Made by a program: the position numbers and the translations under genes
Notes under the pieces: generated by a model
The model's database searches: none
Told to the model about the DNA's origin: nothing
Seen by the model: only the letters and a program-made list of their open reading frames with translations
In this document: positions 11,831-22,942 of the stretch, piece after piece
Layout of the letters: each line of letters opens with the position of its first letter
Numbering within the stretch: position 1 is the stretch's first letter
NCBI GenBank assembly: GCA_034190875.2
Contig: CM067358.1
Coordinates: 53,010,137-53,074,136, forward strand
Length of the DNA stretch: 64,000 bases
Source: Urechis unicinctus
Taxonomy: Eukaryota; Annelida; Polychaeta; Xenopneusta; Urechidae
Direction: 5' to 3'

Positions 11831-12600
11831 AAAACATATATATCAGCTTCTTCCCGCTCTAGATATACTTGATATCAACATTAAATCCTTGGTGTATATC
11901 AGTGCATCTCGTTTCTCGCGTTGAGATGCCGTGAAATGTCTGATCATAACTTGAATGCGGAAGGACTGGCAATCCTAATAAAAAATATAAAAATATTGAC
12001 GCTTATTCCATTTTTCTGATGTCATATTGAGTCGTGCTTTATAATATTGTTTCTTAATTATGTTGAAATGCTACTTTTTGTAGCCAGTATTGGAATTGAA
12101 AAGTAATTGTTTTTGTTGAATAAACCTTTAATTCAGGCGGAAGGCGTGAATCAGCGGATGCTTCCTTGAACGTAGCCGCTATTCGCTATGACATGGATTG
12201 TCATAACGTGACCACACTCTTCGTCTTAGAATCTCATATCCTTCAAGTCATCTGTGAATTAGTGAAAGAGGGTGTTTGTCCTCAAGCTCACAATACAGGC
12301 CTGGCATTCATTACTGTCATTTGAAAGACATCATCATAATCATCATCATCATGGTTTGAGTGTTTGCAATCTAATTTGTATTCAATTTCCAGCAAACGTG
12401 CGTGGTTAAGACGCATCACTAGCGCCACTGCCAAGTCGTGGATCAAGCTACAAATCACCTCGATCGACGTACGTACTTCGTTCCCAGTACGGCACACTTG
12501 GAGAAGAAGCATACATAAACATTAATTTTCTTCACCTTTTTGCCTTCTGTGACATTGTTTGTTAAACATTTGGTGGGGTTGGGTCGTGGAATCCGCTTTA
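11831..12600. other. Intergenic, no gene seen
   Basis: A+T-rich DNA with a short (atc)n run near 12330-12353. Nothing coding is supported. Confidence 0.4.
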
Positions 12601-12725
12601 AATAAACTCCATAACGTGTAATGCGTAATGCGCAAAACGTATGCGGGAACGTTTGGTATGATTCCTTATATACGTATACGCATGCGTTTCAGTCTTTCTT
12701 CTACAACGATTTTTGGAAGGAAAAT

Positions 12726-12893
12726 ATGGCGAACCAGTCAAAGTTGAAACTGGCGCTGTTGCAGATGGAAGAGGAAAATAGACTGATCGCCCATATAAAT
12801 GCAACAGTGTTTCACCAACATAAAAGGAAGCACCAGTGGTGGGCTCATAATTACGTAAACAAGGAGCGATCCGTTTTGTCAGCGAGTTACACA
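12726..12893 (+). pseudogene. Possible N-terminal fragment of a PIF/Harbinger-like nuclease
   Basis: An ATG in good context opens a short frame beginning MANQSKLKLALLQ. It contains H-Q-W-W-A-H-N-Y-V-N-K-E-R, which loosely resembles the WW...R...R segment near the start of PIF/Harbinger transposase-derived nucleases (HARBI1/ALP1-like). The frame then runs into unrelated C-rich repeat-like DNA and there is no catalytic region. This is a weak resemblance from memory of the family; it could also be a first exon of something else. Confidence 0.25.
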
Positions 12894-15328
12894 TGCACGC
12901 AGTGGCGTCCCAAAGGGTGGGGTTGTGACACCCCCCCTATTCAAACCGACAGTGGAATCACAGTCGGCAAAATCCTGTTTGAAAGTTCGCCAACCTATGG
13001 TGGCGCTACGCTTAGATAGTCATCCCACAGTCGGCAAATTTTAGTTACACCCCCCCCGCATTACGATTCAATAAACTTGATAGCGTTTTGTCGCGTATTC
13101 TTACGTGCTGTCAATCTTTTGGGCGTCGGGCATCGCGTGTCTTTTCTGAACTTTGATGATGCAAGAATAGTTTATGCACCAGTTTGCAAAAGGCAAGAAC
13201 TTTGCGGAATATGGTTTATCTAGACTATATGAAATATATTTTCGTGAAAATTGTATGACATATATTTGTGACTTATCGATGATAACATCACATCCACGCA
13301 AATCAATTTGCACACCCTATACTTTTGTGGTCCAATCGAAGTATGCCGTACCTTGACTGTTACAAATTACGCTCATTGATAACATATATGTATCATCTAC
13401 TCGTGTCTGCTAGTGTCTTAATGTATTGATATCTGAATAACTTCAGCTTGTTAACATATTTCCTTGGCTTTGTTTGCAACTCATGCTCGTGAGACTTCAC
13501 TCACTGAAAGCGACCAGACTACTTGATTGGGTATGCACAGTTACTTGTTCGTTGGGTTTAAGCATGGATAAATTTACGTTTTATTTCCAGGTTGCTGAGT
13601 TAATACCCAAGCATCTCCTGAGGTCCGATGTGCCCCCAAAATATGCCCAATCATAAAACCGATTGCGTTAACAAAATGATGTATTGGGTACAGTCAAGAA
13701 CCAACAGAGATTTACAACAACCACATGTAATGCCTTCATGATGAGGTGATGGAATTTTACCATCGCCTCAGTAGCTACGTTGACGGCCGCTGGAACGCTG
13801 TGGGTTTGCAACATACTGCCATGAAGAATAAATTCTGCATTTTTAGGCAACTCCTTGAACTGTTGCAACGAAAGTTCACGGTGAGCAATACCTCCACCAT
13901 AACATACACACACTGCTCAACCTGACCGATGAAGCTACAACCCGTAATCCACGGAAAATCTAAAGAACCATGACAAAGAAAGTGATCGGCAAGGGCAAGG
14001 ACGGCATCATCAATTATCCAAAAGATACACATTTGTCAGTGACCAATGACAAGGTCCGCGCCAGGTTCCATGCCATTGTAGCTGCACATGGCCTAACCCC
14101 GATCGGATGGTATTATATATTTATACCAATAAGACGTGGTGCACGGCTACGCATGACTCTGGAGTACATGGTGTGCTTAAATGCTCTTACCCAGAGGATC
14201 ACATGTTTCTAATGGGTTATCTAGTTCACTTGTTGAGTCTCAGTTAATAACAATTGCCCAATGCAGTGCAGGTATGGCCATTAAGGAGGTCAAGTTTGGA
14301 TGCAGACAGATGGAGGATCTTGGCTATCTCCGGTCTGACGGTAATACAAGACGTCGTGCACGGCCAGATCCAGCGATGGGGAAACGCTACGAAATCTACG
14401 CGGTCCTTGGTGGTTAAGAAGCATTTCCGGTATATTTTATCAAAATGCGCCCCTAAACGAAAAAAGTTATGGCCCGTTAAGGACGTTAGCCTGCTCATTT
14501 CAGGGTCTAGACAAAGAAATTTCGCTCTGACACGTCCGCGCTGTTTACTACTTTCGATCTCTCATATCCGCGCTGTAGCCTAAGGTGGCATCAGATCATC
14601 AAAACAAAACCTCTCCTACAGGGAGTGCCCAAGAAGAGGTTTCACTTTCAACAGATTGACCCTGAATAAGTACGGCACTCATCCCTGGTGTTTTGATGAT
14701 CTAAAGCCACTCCGCCTGGAGACATTGGATCCCCTTTCCACATATTAGTCGCAATCCCATATTTGGAGCAACCAGCTCCTGTGGAAAGGACTTGTTAAAG
14801 AGGCTATTCAGCCTCATATAAGGAAATCAGTGATCATTTGGTAAATGCATTACTACGCTCGATGCGGTTACGAAATAATGCCGTCGTTTATTTGGATCGT
14901 CAAATTTTACTTCATCCAAAATTATGCTGGTAATTTTTAAACATATTTGTTTCAATGGAAATCCAAAAGATGTACAGTAGAAGGCTATTTCATTTAGCTG
15001 TCTCAGTCCATTGATAACGATACCTCCCTAAAACCCATCAGCCGCTCGTTTGTCGCAATGCTAACATAAATCACTAGCCGATGCGCGCGCCTTAAACCAT
15101 ACCTCGCTGTCGGATGTAAATCACTACGCGCGCCTTATTTCCGCTCAATTTCCGCTCAAAGTTTCAAAATGTAGTTTTCTTCAAATCAAGGTTGTGGGCA
15201 ACACAAACACGATAAATAGTAACTTTTGTCCCACCATATGGTACCTTTTATCATACATTGGAATTAAGCACACTGTATTCGTCATCACCTAACACCGAAA
15301 AATTTCCCGCCGACGCTCGCTGGAGATT

Positions 15329-15340
15329 GAAACTGAAACC
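15329..15340 (+). promoter_or_regulatory. ISRE/IRF-like element, copy 1
   Basis: GAAACTGAAACC consists of two GAAA half-sites spaced by two bases, 37 bp before the ATG at 15377. A consensus match only. Confidence 0.4.
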
Positions 15341-15376
15341 TCACTGTCGTCCGTCCGCAACCACAACTCAGCTGCG

Positions 15377-15715
15377 ATGTTTATGAAGTTTTCATTGAAG
15401 GGAGGTCCGGTCACCGTTAGCCCTGCCGATCAAAATGGATCCAAAACGTTTGCCACATTAATAAATCCGGCGTTCGAAGCGTCGAGCGTTCCATATTGTA
15501 CTCGGGAGGTACTTAGTGAACCATTGCCCATTCAGTCTGCGGAGTCGGCAGATTACGAGAGACTTGAGACCCCAAGCGGTTCCACTTCCACAACCCATTT
15601 ACCCGTTGTGGTGATATTGGAGGGACTGGCCAGTGGAGGTAAAGTGCTACAAGAGATACCCCCTCGCAAGCGTAATTTTTTTCACAAACAACAACAAAAC
15701 TGCAGACGGCGGTAG
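15377..15715 (+). CDS. Unrecognised 112-codon reading frame in duplicated unit, copy 1
   Basis: A plus-strand frame starting MFMKFSLKGGPVTVSPADQ, preceded within 80 bp by an E2F-like TTTCCCGC (near 15303) and an ISRE-like site (15329-15340). I do not recognise the protein. A possible splice donor (GGAG/GTAAAG near 15640) could make it a first exon. The same frame is kept in copy 2 apart from the last few codons, but the copies are too recent for that to show selection. Confidence 0.3.
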   Translation: MFMKFSLKGGPVTVSPADQNGSKTFATLINPAFEASSVPYCTREVLSEPLPIQSAESADYERLETPSGSTSTTHLPVVVILEGLASGGKVLQEIPPRKRNFFHKQQQNCRRR

Positions 15716-18195
15716 TTAGGGTCTACTTTCAAAGACCGCAGCGCCGCGTAGCGAGTGAAAGTCTGAAAATGTAACATTTTTGGTTTCCAAGGTGCTGTTA
15801 CCAAGCAGCTTGCTAGGCATCCACTTTCCTTATATGGGGCTGAACAGTCTCTTTAACGCGCAGTCCAGTGCTGTAAGCAAAAGCTACTGGTATCGCCCAC
15901 AAGAACAACATTGGTTCCAAACCGAGGCTATAACATATTTGCATAAATAAATACCCCTAAGCCAATTATATTTCAGAAAATAATGTCACAATATGCAAAA
16001 CAGCAAAGGGTTGCGGCATCACTGTCACGCGTGCCTCAATCGAAGTGTGATGTATTGGGAACGAAGTATACGCTCTTCGTTTGAGGTACGTACTTCCTCC
16101 TGTGGTCCGTCCGTAAACTGTTGACCGATGTGAATGCAGCTTTGATGGAACTAAATTCAACAACTGCTGTTATCTGATAGCTGAGAGGTAAGTAATCACA
16201 TTGATCTCTTAAAGCGGTGCGTGACAGCAATGAAGGCCCATTTGCACACCCTATAGCTTTTGTGCTCCAATCGAAGTATGCCGTACCTTGACTGTTACAA
16301 ATTACGCTCATTGATAACATATATGTATCATCTACTCGTGTCTGCTAGTGTCTTAATGTATTGATATCTGAATAACTTCAGCTTGTTAACATATTTCCTT
16401 GGCTTTGTTTGCAACTCATGCTCGTGAGACTTCACTCACTGAAAGCGACCAGACTACTTGATTGGGTATGCACAGTTACTTGTTCGTTGGGTTTAAGCAT
16501 GGACAAATTTACGTTTTATTTCCAGGTTGCTGAGTTAATACCCAAGCATCTCCTGAGGTCCGATGTGCCCCCAAAATATGCCCAATCATAAAACCGATTG
16601 CGTTAACAAAATGATGTATTGGGTACAGTCAAGAACCAACAGAGATTTGCAACAACCACATGTAATGCCTTCATGATGAGGTGATGGAATTTTACCATCG
16701 CCTCAGTAGCTACGTTGACGGCCGCTGGAACGCTGTGGGTTTGCAACATACTGCCATGAAGAATAAATTCTGCATTTTTAGGCAACTCCTTGAACTGTTG
16801 CAACGAAAGTTCACGGTGAGCAATACCTCCACCATAACATACACACACTGCTCAACCTGACCGATGAAGCTACAACCCGTAATCCACGGAAAATCTAAAG
16901 AACCATGACAAAGAAAGTGATCGGCAAGGGCAAGGACGGCATCATCAATTATCCAAAAGATACACATTTGTCAGTGACCAATGACAAGGTCCGCGCCAGG
17001 TTCCATGCCATTGTAGCTGCACATGGCCTAACCCCGATCGGATGGTATTATATATTTATACCAATAAGACGTGGTGCACGGCTACGCATGACTCTGGAGT
17101 ACATGGTGTGCTTAAATGCTCTTACCCAGAGGATCACATGTTTCTAATGGGTTATCTAGTTCACTTGTTGAGTCTCAGTTAATAACAATTGCCCAATGCA
17201 GTGCAGGTATGGCCATTAAGGAGGTCAAGTTTGGATGCAGACAGATGGAGGATCTTGGCTATCTCCGGTCTGACGGTAATACAAGACGTCGTGCACGGCC
17301 AGATCCAGCGATGGGGAAACGCTACGAAATCTACGCGGTCCTTGGTGGTTAAGAAGCATTTCCGGTAAATTTTATCAAAATGCGCCCCTAAACGAAAAAA
17401 GTTATGGCCCGTTAAGGACGTTAGCCTGCTCATTTCAGGGTCTAGACAAAGAAATTTCGCTCTGACACGTCCGCGCTGTTTATTACTTTCGATCTCATAT
17501 CCGCGCTGTAGCCTAAGGTGGCATCAGATCATCAAAACAAAACCTCTCCTACAGGGAGTGCCCAAGAAGAGGTTTCACTTTCAACAGATTGACCCTGAAT
17601 AAGTACGGCACTCATCCCTGGTGTTTTGATGGTCTAAAGCCACTCCGCCACATTGGAGGGGTTTAGTCGCAATCCCCTTTCCACAGCTCCTGTGGAAAGG
17701 ACTTGTTAAAGAGGCTATTCAGCCTCATATAAGGAAATCAGTGATCATTTGGTAAATGCATTACTACGCTCGATGCGGTTACGAAATAATGCCGTCGTTT
17801 ATTTGGATCGTCAAATTTTACTTCATCCAAAATTATGCTGGTAATTTTTAAACATATTTGTTTCAATGGAAATCCAAAAGATGTACAGTAGAAGGCTATT
17901 TCATTTAGCTGTCTCAGTCCATTGATAACGATACCTCCCTAAAACCATCAGCCGCTCGTTTGTCGGCTGTAAATCACTACGCGCGCCTTATAACTACCTC
18001 GCTTCGGATGTGTATATTTCCGCTCAAGTTTCAAAATGTAGTTTTCTTCAAATCAAGGTTGTGGGCAACACAAACACGATAAATAGTAACTTTTGTCCCA
18101 CCATATGGTACCTTTTATCATACATTGGAATTAAGCACACTGTATTCGTCATCACCTAACACCAAAAAATTTCCCGCCGACGCTCGCTGGAGATT

Positions 18196-18207
18196 GAAAC
18201 TGAAACC
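18196..18207 (+). promoter_or_regulatory. ISRE/IRF-like element, copy 2
   Basis: The same GAAACTGAAACC element, duplicated with the 2.9-kb unit and 37 bp before the ATG at 18244. Confidence 0.4.
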
Positions 18208-18243
18208 TCACTGTCGTCCGTCCGCAACCACAACTCAGCTGCG

Positions 18244-18585
18244 ATGTTTATGAAGTTTTCATTGAAGGGAGGTCCGGTCACCGTTAGCCCTGCCGATCAA
18301 AATGGATCCAAAACGTTTGCCACATTAATAAATCCGGCGTTCGAAGCGTCGAGCGTTCCATATTGTACTCGGGAGGTACTTAGTGAACCATTGCCCATTC
18401 AGTCTGCGGAGTCGGCAGATTACGAGAGACTTGAGACCCCAAGCGGTTCCACTTCCACAACCCATTTACCCGTTGTGGTGATATTGGAGGGACTGGCCAG
18501 TGGAGGTAAAGTGCTACAAGAGATACCCCCTCGCAAGCGTAATTTTTTTCACAACAACAACAAAACTGCAGACGGCGGTAGTTAG
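18244..18585 (+). CDS. Unrecognised 113-codon reading frame in duplicated unit, copy 2
   Basis: This is the duplicate of the frame at 15377. The protein is identical until a 4-base difference in the caa run near 18555 changes the last residues. Function unknown. Confidence 0.3.
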   Translation: MFMKFSLKGGPVTVSPADQNGSKTFATLINPAFEASSVPYCTREVLSEPLPIQSAESADYERLETPSGSTSTTHLPVVVILEGLASGGKVLQEIPPRKRNFFHNNNKTADGGS

Positions 18586-19103
18586 GGTCTACTTTCAAAG
18601 ACCGCAGCGCCGCGTAGCGAGTGAAAGTCTGAAAATGTAACATTTTTGGTTTCCAAGGTGCTGTTACCAAGCAGCTTGCTAGGCATCCACTTTCCTTATA
18701 TGGGGCTGAACAGTCTCTTTAACGCGCAGTCCAGTGCTGTAAGCAAAAGCTACTGGTATCGCCCACAAGAACAACATTGGTTCCAAACCGAGGCTATAAC
18801 ATATTTGCATAAATAAATACCCCTAAGCCAATCATATTTCAGAAAATAATGTCACAATATGCAAAACAGCAAAGGGTTGCGGCATCACTGTCACGCGTGC
18901 CTCAATCGAAGTGTGATGTATTGGGAACGAAGTACGCTCTTCGTTTGAGGTACGTACTTCCTCCTGCGGTCCGTCCGTAAACTGTTGACCGATGTGAATG
19001 CAGCTTTGATGGAACTAAATTCAACAACTGCTGTTATCTGATAGCTGAGAGGTAAGTAATCACATTGATCTCTTAAAGCGGTGCGTGACAGCAATGAAGG
19101 CCC

Positions 19104-19354
19104 GGGGGGGCACTTGGCCTTATTCTGGATAGGGGTGTGTCGCGGGACCTCGAAAACCCGTACCCGTCGTACAAGGTCAAAATGGCCAAAATCATACCCC
19201 GTCGTACAAGGTATTATGCGAATGTATAACCCCTCGTACAGATTGAAGCTCAAAAACATACCCCGTCGTACAAGTATGAGGCCAAAAAACCCGTCGTACA
19301 AGTCAAGAGGCCGAAAAAACACCCCGTCGCGCGGCACATATGTACTACCTCTAT

Positions 19355-19395
<41 letters not shown>

Positions 19396-19397
19396 GG
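19104..19397. repeat. CCCGTCGTACAAG minisatellite followed by a C38 tract
   Basis: Six or seven degenerate units of about 30 bp, each carrying (c)cccgtcgtacaag, occupy about 19155-19330. An uninterrupted run of 38 C follows at 19356-19393. The left edge begins with a G run. Reading frames through the C tract encode only poly-Pro or poly-Gly and are artefacts. Confidence 0.85.
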
Positions 19398-19678
19398 TTG
19401 AAGGTTAAATCTGGCGCACATGTAAAGAGCTTGTCGTATACTACCGTCCGACCAGGGCTAGTTGCAAACACGGATTTCCGGCCGCAGGTAATCTTTCCTA
19501 TACCACGTAGTCTTTGCGATGTTATTTGATAAACAACATTGTCATTGGTTGTTTCGTATCCGGTACTGGATAGGTTCAGTACGTGGAACGACATATTATT
19601 CATATAAAGGCCTAATTTGAACGCAGTACCCAGAACGAATTTGTCCTTGGTTGACTGTTGATGTGCAGAACGCGTAAA

Positions 19679-21157
19679 ATGGCATCAGAAGAAGAGAGAG
19701 ATTGGCGGCGCAAATTGTCGCTCCAAGAGCGACAGAAATTTATGTTTAAAGGAAAATACGCCTGCGATGTGTGCTTTCTAGTCGACGAAAACCAGGAGAT
19801 TATGGCTCATAGATTTGTGTTGGTATGTGGATCTTCCATCTTCGAAGCTATGCTTTCAAACTGGACGTATTTGGGCGAGGAAGCCATACGGATATCGGAC
19901 GTCCGAGCAGATCCTTTCCGCCAAATGCTTATGTTAGTACTGTCAAATATAACTGTTCTTTACAGTATAATGTAATTTACGTCATCCTAATATATACAAT
20001 ATAAAACGAAGTACAACGTTTCTGTTTATCTTCAAAATATATTTTTTGGCAAAATAAGTTTATTTCAACTTCTTTATCGGTTTGCCTTTTTCTTAAGGTT
20101 TCTCTATTCTGAGGAAGTGACACTTGACCAGAGTAATATCTACGAGTTACTGACCGCGTCTTTTAGGTATCAAGTGACCCAGCTCAGTGAATTATGTGTT
20201 GAATATCTACGAACGAACTTAAGCTCCTCAACAGTATGTTCAGCGCTTGAAACGGCCATTAAACTGAAGGACAAACTGCTCTGCGACTCCTGTCTAGAGT
20301 TCATAGCAGATCACGCCACAGATGTGATTCACGCGGAGCAGTTCCTTCGTATTTCAACGGATACACTCCTTCGAGTAATTTCAAGTGATTCGCTCGAAAG
20401 TATAACGGAACCGGAAGTTTTCGCTGCGTGCATTCAATGGGCCGATGCACAGTGCAGCAGACGACAACTATCGGTAACCGATGAAAACCGGAGAAATGTA
20501 CTGGGTTCCGTTCTTTTTCAAATACGCTTTGCCGTCATGTCTATAAAAGAATTCGCTCTGGTCACAAAAAAGTCTAGTATATTGACAGCGGAAGAGAAGG
20601 CTCAACTGTATGAACTGATAGCGAATGAAGGATTTGATGAAGATTATAACGGACCTTTTATCTCGCAGATGCGAGGTCGACAGGTTCTTGAAGACGCCTG
20701 TGAAATTAACAGATTCGAAAATGTGCAAATGTTCTCTGGTTGGGAATGTGGCCCAGACAAGGCGGCTGCTATAGAAGTGAAGAGTGACAAGGATGTCCTC
20801 CTTTTAGGGGTAGGTTTATTTAACGTTTGGGAGACATCTTGTCATCAATACATTCAAGTTGAGCTCATGGATGACAAAGGTAGAGCTCTCATCGACAGTG
20901 GTCGCGTCAGATTGCGACCGAATGCCATGGCGAACGTTGTACCCGTGCGTTTTCCTCGGGGATATCGAATATCCGGGAATAGAACATACGCACTGCGAGC
21001 TGTTTTTGGTGTTGCTACTAGTTATAGTGGCTATTGTGGGAAAGAGCAAGTACGAAATGAAGGTGTGACTTTCACGTTTATGAATTCTGGGTGGTCAATG
21101 GATAATACTGATATTGAGCGAGGTCAAATCCCAGTGCTGTTGTACAAGCCTCTTTAG
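19679..21157 (+). CDS. BTB-BACK-PHR domain protein (BTBD1/2/3/6 type)
   Basis: There are two exons, 19679-19932 and 20098-21157 (stop TAG). The junction AT/G makes Met in ...RQML-M-FLYSEEV, and the total is 437 codons plus stop. The BTB/POZ domain is at about residues 20-130 (YACDVCFLV... AHRFVLVCGSSIFEAML), BACK at about 140-250 (VFAACIQWADAQC), and a C-terminal PHR domain at about 285-437 (FSGWECGPDKAAAIEV... GQIPVLLYKPL). BTBD proteins of this layout act as Cullin-3 adaptors that recruit substrates for ubiquitination; that role is known for the family and inferred here. An in-frame ATG at 19661 would add six residues, but the ATG at 19679 has the better context. PHR rather than Kelch repeats separates it from KLHL proteins. 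Length is usual for the family. Confidence 0.92.
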
Positions 21158-21644
21158 GATAGTGTTTGCCTAAAACAGAGATTTTTCGTCATAAAACAAA
21201 AGAAGGACAACGTGCTGCAATTAGGATGATGCTATGTAAGTGTTACGGCCGCTGGTTTTGTACCAACCTACTTGCCATACCCCGTTTCCGTCGAGGCCGT
21301 TTTAGTTTGTATGTTGTTTCTTACAAGATTATTTGTGGTATGCAATGTATTCTTTTTAATTACAATAACTTTCATGTAAGTATCATGTTTTGATGTGTAA
21401 TTTTGTATGTTTGTGTTGGTCACGTGACCATCTATATATAAGAGGGTTCTTGCCGCAAGACGGCAGTAGTTGTGAGGAATTCCCGCTCGCAGAAAGAAAA
21501 AAAAAAGAAAGTTGTAGCCATTAAGTACTCTGAATGGGTACAAAGGTACAGTTCATTGACAAATCTGACGCCCTCCTAGTTCATGTGGTAGCGCTACTCA
21601 AGCGGAGCAGGTCCTGGGGAGTAGGTAGAACAAGTGACAGATTT

Positions 21645-21650
21645 AATAAA
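21645..21650 (+). promoter_or_regulatory. Poly(A) signal candidate for the BTB-BACK-PHR gene
   Basis: AATAAA lies about 490 bp after the stop codon, on the coding strand, and is the first canonical signal downstream. Confidence 0.45.
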
Positions 21651-21659
21651 GGAATTGTG

Positions 21660-22660
21660 GGATTGTATGTCCGGTTGTAAAAGAATAGAAATCATAAATA
21701 TTGTTACCCTAAGGAAGGAATGATGCACATGGAAGATGAGGATCGCTTAAAAACACTCACAACTTACTCTCATGGAGGAAATATTACATGTGAAATTGAC
21801 CGCTAGTTAGTTACGTGGTGAAAGCGCGACACATTTGACAGACGTCTTTTCGGTTTTGCTGCTGTGTATTTCAATTAAGTGATCGATGCTATATCGTATC
21901 GAACAACATCTATCGAATTTGTTCACGCAAGTATCATTTATGTCTGTTTGCTATTGTGACACATTTGTAGAATCTTCAAGGTACCGCAATCACACAACAT
22001 TATCATCAATGATCTGTTGATATCAGCGTATCGACAACATCTATCTGTTGATATTAGCGCATCGCATCTATCGATTTTGTTCACACAAGTATGCTAGCGA
22101 GATGTTGGCTGGTTTTGATGACAAGGCTTGCACAATTCACTAATTTGTGTGGAATTAATAACTCGCTGTCTTACACTATCATGTTCCAAATAAAGTTGAG
22201 GGCTGCGTCAAGTACCCTACCTGATAATTCTTCATATAAACTATTGCTTATCATAAACAACCTCATGTATCAAGCGCACCGTCCGAAATGATTGGTAACT
22301 GACCTACGTCACAGTTTATGATTTCTTGGCAAATTGTACAAACTTAAACGGAATCTAAATGTGTTACTCTCTAACTTTCCATTATTAAGATGGCTGACTG
22401 CTTTAACTCACGGTCACAGATAACAAGTAAGTATTTCTATGTCCAGCTTGTTATGCCCGATCACTATGAATGAAGCATCGATGAAAGTGAAATTCTTATA
22501 ATATTGAAGGATTTATAATGAGAATTTATTAGAAATCGAGTATATATTATCTATTTGGTTATATTACATATAATGGTCATCGGAAATGATACGTAATTAG
22601 TAACTGCCTATGTGCCCGAATGATTTTTACTAAGTGGTCAAGACTAAAGTAAATTTGTTC
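21660..22660. other. Intergenic DNA between convergent genes
   Basis: No gene is recognised. A short motif (acatctatcga(a/t)tttgttcac(g/a)caagtat) occurs near 21906-21935 and again near 22063-22092, each time preceded by a tatcg/gatatc-rich stretch. Confidence 0.4.
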
Positions 22661-22668
22661 GTATGGTG

Positions 22669-22674
22669 TTTATT
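22669..22674 (-). promoter_or_regulatory. Poly(A) signal candidate for the M13 gene
   Basis: The plus-strand tttatt reads AATAAA on the minus strand, about 270 bp past the M13-like stop codon. Confidence 0.4.
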
Positions 22675-22942
22675 ATCAATTGATTTGTAATCAAATTCTG
22701 CGTAATTATATCATTTGTTAGAATACACATCTCAATAATCTCATGTGCCTTGTTTGTGGGACCCATCGTATTGGTATTTGTATCGAATCAGCCAAAAGAA
22801 AAGAATCTTACAAAGGCAGACAGCCAGAGCTCCGATATAAGACTATATATACCCTATTCAGCGATAGTTCTGGTAATTTTAACCAGATTACATCCGTGGT
22901 CAGTGCTGTGTTTGATGACACGTTGATGTAAGAGCGATGGCT

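Larger units (their letters stand above)
13305..16239 (+). repeat. Tandem duplication, copy 1 (2935 bp)
   Basis: The segment beginning atttgcacaccctat and ending ...gcaatgaaggccc is repeated directly and immediately at 16240-19103, with identity that looks above 95% by eye. No transposase or reverse transcriptase is recognisable. Its most coherent reading frame is at 15377-15715. Confidence 0.95.
16240..19103 (+). repeat. Tandem duplication, copy 2 (2864 bp)
   Basis: This is the second copy of the unit. It differs from copy 1 by scattered substitutions and by small deletions totalling about 70 bp, mostly near 17640-17700 and 17940-18020. The copy ends where a poly-G run and a minisatellite begin. 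Confidence 0.95.

Noticed and set aside
13668..14032. Minus-strand 81- and 85-codon frames in the duplicated unit (again at 16603-16967)
   Set aside because: They overlap each other and plus-strand frames, and no family is recognised. Conservation reflects recent duplication only.
19658..19975. BTB exon read as a stand-alone 105-residue protein
   Set aside because: The end is intron read-through. A donor at 19933 joins it in phase to the BACK-PHR exon.
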